Shown here in pieces: positions 58,692-64,000 of a stretch of DNA of 64,000 nt. A program made the translations under genes and the position numbers. The notes beneath the pieces are model-generated. The model worked only from the letters and a program-made list of their open reading frames with translations. It was not told the origin of the DNA and did no database searches. Source of the DNA: Streptomyces caeruleatus (GTDB lineage: Bacteria; Actinomycetota; Actinomycetes; Streptomycetales; Streptomycetaceae); assembly GCF_001514235.1 (NCBI RefSeq), contig NZ_KQ948929.1, positions 237,566-301,565 on the forward strand, given 5' to 3'. Position 1 is the stretch's first letter; each line of letters begins with the position of its first letter.

Positions 58692-60404
58692 TCAGACAGC
58701 GAGTGGTCTTGCGGTCAGGCCGAAGGAGCGGCCGGTGTCGCGGCGGTCCAGGAGTTCGGTGAGGAGCGTGTCCTCGACCTGGGCGGGCAGCGGACCCGGC
58801 CGGTGCGCTCCTCGGGCCGAGCGGTGCAGGACCGCGCGCAGCCAGGCGGGGTCGGCGAGGAAGTTCCCCGGCTCGGCGTGCCGCCAGACCTGGACGCAGG
58901 CGGTCCGGGACAGCAGGCGGACGTACCGGGTGACGAGGTCGTAGTACTCGGGGCGGGCGTCGACACCGAGCTCCACCGGCGACAACCGGACGCACACGCC
59001 CGCCAGTTCGGCCAGTTCGGCACGATCGGCAGCGACGAGGTCCCGCAGGTCGGTGTGCTCGGGCGCCCAGGGCGCGTCGGGCAGGGTGTGCAGCGAGCCG
59101 GCGATCGGGTCGCGGCCGGCCGCGTGCAGGGCCAGTCGGTCGTACGGCAGCGGCGGCAGCGGCTCCGCGAGGGCGTACAGGTCGGCGGGTGCCTCCGTGC
59201 CGGGCCGGTCCCAGGTGCGGCGGGCCAGCAGGGGAAGCTGCGGGAGCAGGCTCATCTGGCAGGCGGCGCGCGCGATGTGCCCGAAGCCGACGGGGGCGAG
59301 GTCGCGCAGCAGCTTCTGGAACAGCGCGGTCGGGCCCTCGCGCAGATAGAAGTGGGCGCCGAGGACTTCCGCGAGCCGGTCCATGGCCTCCAGCAGCAGC
59401 CGGGACACCTCGAACTTGACCGCGGAGGCGTAGACGCTCGCCGCGCCGGGCACCAGGTGCAGCGCACGGGCACCGACCGCGCCGAGCGCCTCGGCGCGCA
59501 GCAGGTCGGCGAAGACGCCGGCCAGCACCGAGCGGACGTGCGGGAGGGCGGTGGCGGGGCCGCCGTAGAGCTTGCGCCGGGTCAGGTGGTCGACGGTGAG
59601 GCGCAGGCCGGTGTCGAGGATGCCGGTGGCCATCGCGGGGAGGACGGTGCGGGTGATCTGGAGGGCCTTCAGGGCGGTCTCCAGTCCGGAGCCGACCGGG
59701 CCGAGGACGGCGGAGGCGGGCACGGGCAGCTCGTCGAAGCGCAGCCCGCCGAGCTGGACGCCGCGCATGCCCACGGTGCCGAAGCGCGGCAGATCGGTCA
59801 GGCGGGCGGGGTCGGCGCTCGCACGGTCGACGAGGGCCAGGGAGTGGCTGCGCGGGCCGGGGCGCGGGTCGGTACGGGCGAGGACGACCATGGCATCGGC
59901 GCGCGCGATGTTGGTGACGACCTCCTTACGGCCGCTCAAGTGCAGGCCGTCCGGTGTGGCCGTGGCTTCGAACTCCGTGCCTGCCATGTCGTTGCCGTGC
60001 GCGAGCTCGTGGAACGCGATGGCGATACGGCGGCCGTCCAGGAGCAGGCGGGCGGCGTGCTCCTTCTGGGGTGCGGCGCCTGCGGTCCACAGGGTTACCC
60101 CTGCGATGAGCGAGCTGGCGCCGTAGCCGAGGCCGAGCGCGGGGTCGCGGCGGTAGAGGGAGCGCATCACCTCGGCGAGGTGGTCGGCCCGTTCGAGGCG
60201 CCCGCCGAGCTCGGGCGGGACGAACTCGGCGTTCAGTCCGTAGGAGTGCAGCAGGGCTTCTCCGGCGGCGAGCATCTCCGCGCGTTCGTCGGCGGCGAGT
60301 ATCGCTGTGGCGCCCGTGGGGTTGGCCGGGTCGGAGAGGCCGCCGAGGAGGTGTTCGAGTTCGTCGGCGCGCTTGGGGGCGAGGCCGGTCGTGGCGGTGG
60401 TCAT
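58692..60404 (-). CDS. Acyl-CoA dehydrogenase-like protein 2 (catalytic base apparently missing)
   Basis: 570 residues from ATG 60404, in ATGA overlap with the upstream gene. The acyl-CoA dehydrogenase fold is seen in ALGLGYGASSLIAGVTLW, AIAFHELAHGNDM, HLSGRKEVVTNIARADAMVV and the later helical part. The position of the medium-chain enzyme base Glu (YEGT) aligns with VGFGH, so no acid is present there. It is longer than the usual 380-400 residues because of a C-terminal extension of about 170. With its neighbour it probably desaturates the ACP-bound acyl chain, as the paired enzymes of ramoplanin and enduracidin clusters do. It may be a structural partner rather than an independent catalyst. 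Confidence 0.83.
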   Translation of the reverse strand: MTTATTGLAPKRADELEHLLGGLSDPANPTGATAILAADERAEMLAAGEALLHSYGLNAEFVPPELGGRLERADHLAEVMRSLYRRDPALGLGYGASSLIAGVTLWTAGAAPQKEHAARLLLDGRRIAIAFHELAHGNDMAGTEFEATATPDGLHLSGRKEVVTNIARADAMVVLARTDPRPGPRSHSLALVDRASADPARLTDLPRFGTVGMRGVQLGGLRFDELPVPASAVLGPVGSGLETALKALQITRTVLPAMATGILDTGLRLTVDHLTRRKLYGGPATALPHVRSVLAGVFADLLRAEALGAVGARALHLVPGAASVYASAVKFEVSRLLLEAMDRLAEVLGAHFYLREGPTALFQKLLRDLAPVGFGHIARAACQMSLLPQLPLLARRTWDRPGTEAPADLYALAEPLPPLPYDRLALHAAGRDPIAGSLHTLPDAPWAPEHTDLRDLVAADRAELAELAGVCVRLSPVELGVDARPEYYDLVTRYVRLLSRTACVQVWRHAEPGNFLADPAWLRAVLHRSARGAHRPGPLPAQVEDTLLTELLDRRDTGRSFGLTARPLAV

Positions 60405-62083
60405 GCGGCACCTCCCCAGAGGGTGAACTCCGTCGCGGGTGTGGTGAGTACTACGTCGGCCAGGGCGTCGAAGACGGTGCCGGCATCGTTGTCGTGGGTG
60501 TCGGCGGTGTCGTCGGTGCCGGCCTCGCCCAGCAGCGCCGTCAGGCAGGCCCGCAGCCACAGCCCGTCCGCCCCGAGCCGGCCCGTGCGCAGGGGCGGGT
60601 TCTCCAGCCACAGCAGCAGACAGGCCGCGGCGGCGTAGGCGCGTTCGTAGGCCTCGGCCAGGCCGAAGGCCGTGCTGGGCAGTCCGCCCGCGACCGGCAC
60701 GAAGTCGGCCGACTCGCTTTCCAGACGGGCGAGTTGGGCGAGCAGCCGGTCGATGAGAGGGGCCGCCTGTGGTGGTCCTTGGGCGCGGATGCGCGCCGCC
60801 AGCTCGGGCAGGGCCTGCACCGCGCTGCATCCCGTGACCGACAGCATCGTCAGACGGCCCGGGTCGAACGGCGGCAGGGGTGCGGTGAGGTCGGCGGCTG
60901 CTCGCAGGCCTTCGGCGGCGGTGCGGCGGCGGGTCAACTGGCGTGTCAGGCGGGGCATCTGGTTGAGGAGGGCGGCACGGTTGACGACCGTGCTGCCGTC
61001 GAAGATCGCGCAGATGCGGTGGTCGCGTTCCAGCTTGGCGAAGCCGCCGCCCGGCGGTGAGGTGAGGAAGCCGCGCACGCCGAGGAGTTCACCGAGGGAG
61101 GTGAGGGTCTCCTGGGTGAGGGTGGGGACGTATGCCTTGGTGAGGGCCGAGATCGCGCTCAGTTCGCCGGGCAGGGTGTGCACCGAGCGGGCGGAGAGCA
61201 CGCTCACGGCCTCGACGGTCAGTGCGGCGGCGGCCGCCCGGCCGAGGATGCGCCGTACGTGCGGGACGTCGGCGAGACGGCGGCCGTACAGCTCGCGTCC
61301 GGTCGCGAAGTCGCGGGCCAGCCGCAGGGCGTGGTCCGCGGCGCCGAGGGAGAGCGCGGTGCAGGCGATACGGGTGAGCTGGAGCGTCTTGAGGACGACG
61401 GCGATCCCGTCGCCCTGCTCACCGACGAGCGCGTCGGCCGGCACCGGGGCGCCGTCGAGGGCGAAACCGCTGATGTCGGCGCCGCGGATGCCGTGCGTGC
61501 GGACCTTCGGCAGGTTGCGCCAACTGCCTTGCGGGAGCTGCCCCTTGTCCACGAGGAAGAGGCTGAAGCCGCGTCCGCCGCCCACGGGGTCGGTGCGGGC
61601 GAGGACGCAGGCGAGGGTGGAGCGGGTGGCGTTGTTGATGAGCCACTTCTCGCCGGTGAGCCGCCAGCCGTCCCCGTCCGTGTCGGCCACCGCCGCGAAC
61701 TCGCTCGCCAGCAGGTCGGCCCCGTGGTCGCGCTCGGTCAGCCCCCAGCAGACCGCCTCGCCGGCCCGTACGCGCTCGGCGAGCCGGGCGGCCTGCTCCG
61801 GAGTGCCGGCCACCCACACCGGAGCGGCCCCGAGGAACGTCTTGCCGTGCGCGATGGCCACCGTCAGGTCGCGGCGGGCGACGGAGCGCAGCAGCCGTAC
61901 CGTCCGGCTGAAGTCGCCGTCCGGGGTGAGGACGTAGTGGGCGGGCAGCCCGGCGTCGTCGAGGAGGCGGACGGCGCCGTCGGGGAACTCCTCGCGGTCG
62001 TCGAGTTCGGCGAGCGCGCCGGGGGCGAGGACGTCGTCGTCGTGGGTGGCGAGCAGGGTCTCCAGGTCGGCCGTGGTGGTCAT
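60401..62083 (-). CDS. Acyl-CoA dehydrogenase-like protein 1 (acyl-ACP desaturation)
   Basis: 560 residues, ATGA overlap with the AMP ligase gene. Flavin- and substrate-binding segments are clear (CWGLTERDHGADLLASEF, LTGEKWLINNATRSTLACVL, TLQLTRIACTALSLGAADHAL). The base position reads IFDGST, i.e. Asp instead of the Glu of IYEGTS. A C-terminal extension of about 170 residues resembles that of the next gene, so the two arose by duplication. It should introduce an alpha,beta (or further) double bond in the fatty acyl starter; ACP as carrier is inferred from the operon. Confidence 0.87.
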   Translation of the reverse strand: MTTTADLETLLATHDDDVLAPGALAELDDREEFPDGAVRLLDDAGLPAHYVLTPDGDFSRTVRLLRSVARRDLTVAIAHGKTFLGAAPVWVAGTPEQAARLAERVRAGEAVCWGLTERDHGADLLASEFAAVADTDGDGWRLTGEKWLINNATRSTLACVLARTDPVGGGRGFSLFLVDKGQLPQGSWRNLPKVRTHGIRGADISGFALDGAPVPADALVGEQGDGIAVVLKTLQLTRIACTALSLGAADHALRLARDFATGRELYGRRLADVPHVRRILGRAAAAALTVEAVSVLSARSVHTLPGELSAISALTKAYVPTLTQETLTSLGELLGVRGFLTSPPGGGFAKLERDHRICAIFDGSTVVNRAALLNQMPRLTRQLTRRRTAAEGLRAAADLTAPLPPFDPGRLTMLSVTGCSAVQALPELAARIRAQGPPQAAPLIDRLLAQLARLESESADFVPVAGGLPSTAFGLAEAYERAYAAAACLLLWLENPPLRTGRLGADGLWLRACLTALLGEAGTDDTADTHDNDAGTVFDALADVVLTTPATEFTLWGGAA

Positions 62084-63834
62084 CGTGCGGTCACCCGCCG
62101 GTGTTCCGTGAGGGCGGCGGTGAGCAGGGGGTCCTCGGCGAGGTGCAGGGTGTCCAGTTCGCCGGCGAGGTAGAGGGCGCGCATCGCGGAGCGCTGCACC
62201 TTGCCGCTGGTGGTGCGCCGTACGCCGGCGGGCCTGACGAGAGCGACGGCCGCGACCGGTACGCCGAACTCGCGGGCGACGGTCTGCTTCATGTCGACGG
62301 CGATCTCGCCGAGCCGTTCGGCGCCCCAGTGGGCGCGGATCTCGTGCACGGCGACGATCGCGGGGGCGGTGTCCACGCCGTCGTCGTGCCCGACCATGAA
62401 GGCGGCCCCGTGCAGACCCTCCAACTCCTCGTGCTGGGAGCGAAGTTCGTACTCGATGTCCGAGGGGTGCAGATTACGTCCGTGCAGGACGAGGACGTCC
62501 TTGCGGCGGCCGGTGATGTACAGGTCGCCGTCGAGCAGAGCGCCCAGGTCGCCGGTGCGCAGGAACGGGCCGCGTCCATCGCTCGTGCGGGCGTGGAACG
62601 TGGCGTCGGTGACGGTGTCGTTCTCCCAGTAACCGGCCGTGACACAGGGGCCGTCGAGCCAGATCTCGCCGATGCGGCCGTCGGGCAGAGGCTCGCCGCT
62701 GTCGGGGTCGACGATCAGTGCGTCGGACCCGCTCGGCGCCCCGCATCCGACGAGGACGCGGGCGGGGTGCGTGCCGGTGGCGGGCCGCAGGTCCCGGTTC
62801 TCCAGGGCGGCGGCGTCGACCTCGGTGCACAGGGGTGGCCGCCCGGAGGTGCCGGAGGCCATGAGCGTCGCCTCCGCCAGGCCGTACACGGGGATGAGCG
62901 CCTCGGGCCGCAGTCCGGCGGCGGCGAACCGCTCGGTGAAGGCGGTGACCACGTCGGCGCGGACGGGCTCGGAGCCGTTGGCCGCCTTGAGCCGGGACAG
63001 GTCGAGCGTGGCGAGCTGCTCGTCGGTGACCCGGCGTACGCACATCTCGTATCCGAAGTCGGGTGCGGCGGTGAAGTTGACGTCGCAGGCGTCCAGCATG
63101 CGCAGCCAGTGGTAGGGGCGGCGAAGGAAGGACATCGGGTCCATCTGGACGTAACCGCTCCCGCACAGGAGGCCCGGCAGCATCAGGCCGATCAGCCCCA
63201 TGTCGTGGTACAGGGGTATCCAGCCGCCGTACGTCGTGTCGCTGTCGTTGCCGAACATGCGGACCATGCGGTCCACGTTGGCGACCAGGTTGCCGTGGGT
63301 GACCATGACGCCCTTGGGGTCGCCGGTCGAGCCCGAGGTGTACTGGAGCAAGGCCAGGGTGTCGGACGACACCTCGGGAGCGGTCCAGGCGTCCGGGTCT
63401 CCGTCACCGGCGTCGGTCGGGTGGCAGACCGCGCCGACGACGCCTTCCTCGGCGATCCACTTCTCGACGTCCGGGAGATCGCCCTGCTGTGTCAGGATGG
63501 CGCGCACGCCGGCGTCACGGGCGATGGCGGCGAGCCTGCGGCGCTCGTGGCGGTAGCGGCCCGGGAGCGGAGCCGGCACCGCGATGACGCCGGCGTAGAC
63601 ACAGGCGGAGAACGCGGTGGTGAATTCGATCCCCGGGGAGTAGAGGAGCAGTGCCCGGTCCCCGGGGGAGAGCCGCTCCTGGAGCCAGGAGGCGATGCGC
63701 CGGGAGTGCATGTCGAGTTGTGCGCGGTCGCGCACCGTACGGCTGATTTCGCTGAAATCCGAAACAAATGTCACGGCAGGCTGCTGCGGATTACGCGCTG
63801 CCTGTTCCCTCAGCGTCGTGAGTAATTCTGGCAC
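62080..63834 (-). CDS. Fatty-acyl-AMP ligase (FAAL) loading the lipopeptide starter
   Basis: 584 residues from GTG 63834; the frame stays open to the window edge, but a regulatory region lies upstream and this start gives the usual FAAL N-terminus. Motifs: YTSGSTGDPKGVMVTHGNL, YHDMGLIGLMLPGL (typical of FAAL and long-chain FACL), VYGLAEATLMAS, LRTGDLGALLDGDLYITGR, and Lys in TTSGKVQRS. The enzyme activates a free fatty acid as the acyl adenylate and passes it to the ACP rather than to CoA. First gene of the operon, ATGA overlap with the next. Start assignment is less sure than function. Confidence 0.9.
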   Translation of the reverse strand: MPELLTTLREQAARNPQQPAVTFVSDFSEISRTVRDRAQLDMHSRRIASWLQERLSPGDRALLLYSPGIEFTTAFSACVYAGVIAVPAPLPGRYRHERRRLAAIARDAGVRAILTQQGDLPDVEKWIAEEGVVGAVCHPTDAGDGDPDAWTAPEVSSDTLALLQYTSGSTGDPKGVMVTHGNLVANVDRMVRMFGNDSDTTYGGWIPLYHDMGLIGLMLPGLLCGSGYVQMDPMSFLRRPYHWLRMLDACDVNFTAAPDFGYEMCVRRVTDEQLATLDLSRLKAANGSEPVRADVVTAFTERFAAAGLRPEALIPVYGLAEATLMASGTSGRPPLCTEVDAAALENRDLRPATGTHPARVLVGCGAPSGSDALIVDPDSGEPLPDGRIGEIWLDGPCVTAGYWENDTVTDATFHARTSDGRGPFLRTGDLGALLDGDLYITGRRKDVLVLHGRNLHPSDIEYELRSQHEELEGLHGAAFMVGHDDGVDTAPAIVAVHEIRAHWGAERLGEIAVDMKQTVAREFGVPVAAVALVRPAGVRRTTSGKVQRSAMRALYLAGELDTLHLAEDPLLTAALTEHRRVTAR

Positions 63835-63878
63835 GACAGGAACCGTACGTAATGGCGGCCCCCGAACCAGTCCTGAAA

Positions 63879-63898
63879 CATTCAAGCAACGTTCAAGT
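63879..63898 (-). promoter_or_regulatory. Direct repeat of SARP-like spacing upstream of the lipopeptide operon
   Basis: On the minus strand CTTGAACGTTG is followed directly by CTTGAATGTTT, an 11-bp period as in SARP activator sites. The repeat is 45-65 bp upstream of the proposed FAAL start, and an inverted copy of TTGAACGTT lies at 63924-63932. The region is AT-richer than its surroundings. The regulator is not in the window. Confidence 0.45.
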
Positions 63899-64000
63899 AA
63901 CCCCATCGAACGCACAAGAAACCTTGAACGTTCCATGATCGACTTCGATCTCCGACGGACGTAGAACGGAACTGTGCATAACCCAACCGCGTCGGCCATC
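63899..64000. other. Right-edge upstream region of the lipopeptide operon
   Basis: No gene was supported here. The sequence is AT-richer and contains a GAACGTTC palindrome (63927-63934). Further cluster genes, such as regulator, transporter or a second NRPS, are expected beyond the edge. Confidence 0.4.

Overview
The window is high-GC actinobacterial DNA, almost certainly from a Streptomyces chromosome. It has strong G/C bias at third codon positions, many GTG and TTG starts, Tat and Sec leaders of actinobacterial type, SpoIIE-type phosphatases, MerR, GT4 and CHAT genes, and a long NRPS operon. No rRNA, tRNA, CRISPR array, insertion sequence or phage gene was seen.

Layout. (1) Positions 1-12421 are ordinary accessory genes: the end of a zinc alcohol dehydrogenase and an aldehyde dehydrogenase, a class I terpene synthase with a variant Asp-rich motif, a Tat-exported GH97 glycosidase, an epoxide hydrolase, small enzymes, two secreted or membrane proteins, and a decayed histidine kinase. 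(2) Positions 12498-22647 look like a biological-conflict (immune or cell-suicide) island. It holds a glycosyltransferase with an adaptor-like N-terminus, a TPR-CHAT caspase-like protease, a one-TM protein of unknown family, and a 1616-residue trypsin-TIR-NACHT protein. (3) Positions 22772-33299 hold a VOC protein, a HEAT-repeat protein plus HEAT-fused MerR regulator behind a textbook MerR promoter, then an epimerase, a two-component system, a GT2/DUF2064/methyltransferase operon, and a membrane molybdenum oxidoreductase operon. (4) Positions 33271-34180 are a gene graveyard with remnants of a DevS-like kinase, a PPOX-fold protein and a methyltransferase. (5) Positions 34199-39056 hold two divergent SpoIIE-family phosphatases and a kinase-fold phosphotransferase.

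(6) Positions 39115-63834 are a minus-strand lipopeptide operon reading leftwards: fatty-acyl-AMP ligase, two acyl-CoA dehydrogenase-like proteins, acyl carrier protein, a 5490-residue NRPS, MbtH, an Fe(II)/2-oxoglutarate hydroxylase and a diaminobutyrate-type aminotransferase. The first three genes overlap by ATGA, and the ACP and NRPS genes are 2 bp apart. The NRPS reads C-A-T-E, C-T (no A domain), C-A-T, C-A-T, C-A-T, Reductase. The last two A domains carry Asn-type specificity codes. The predicted product is an unsaturated fatty acyl peptide of about five residues, with a D-residue first, probably a hydroxy-Asn and a reduced (aldehyde or alcohol, possibly amine) C-terminal Asn. This matches what I recall of the rotihibin TOR-inhibiting lipopeptides. 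The cluster probably continues past the right edge, where a second NRPS or A domain could fill the A-less module.
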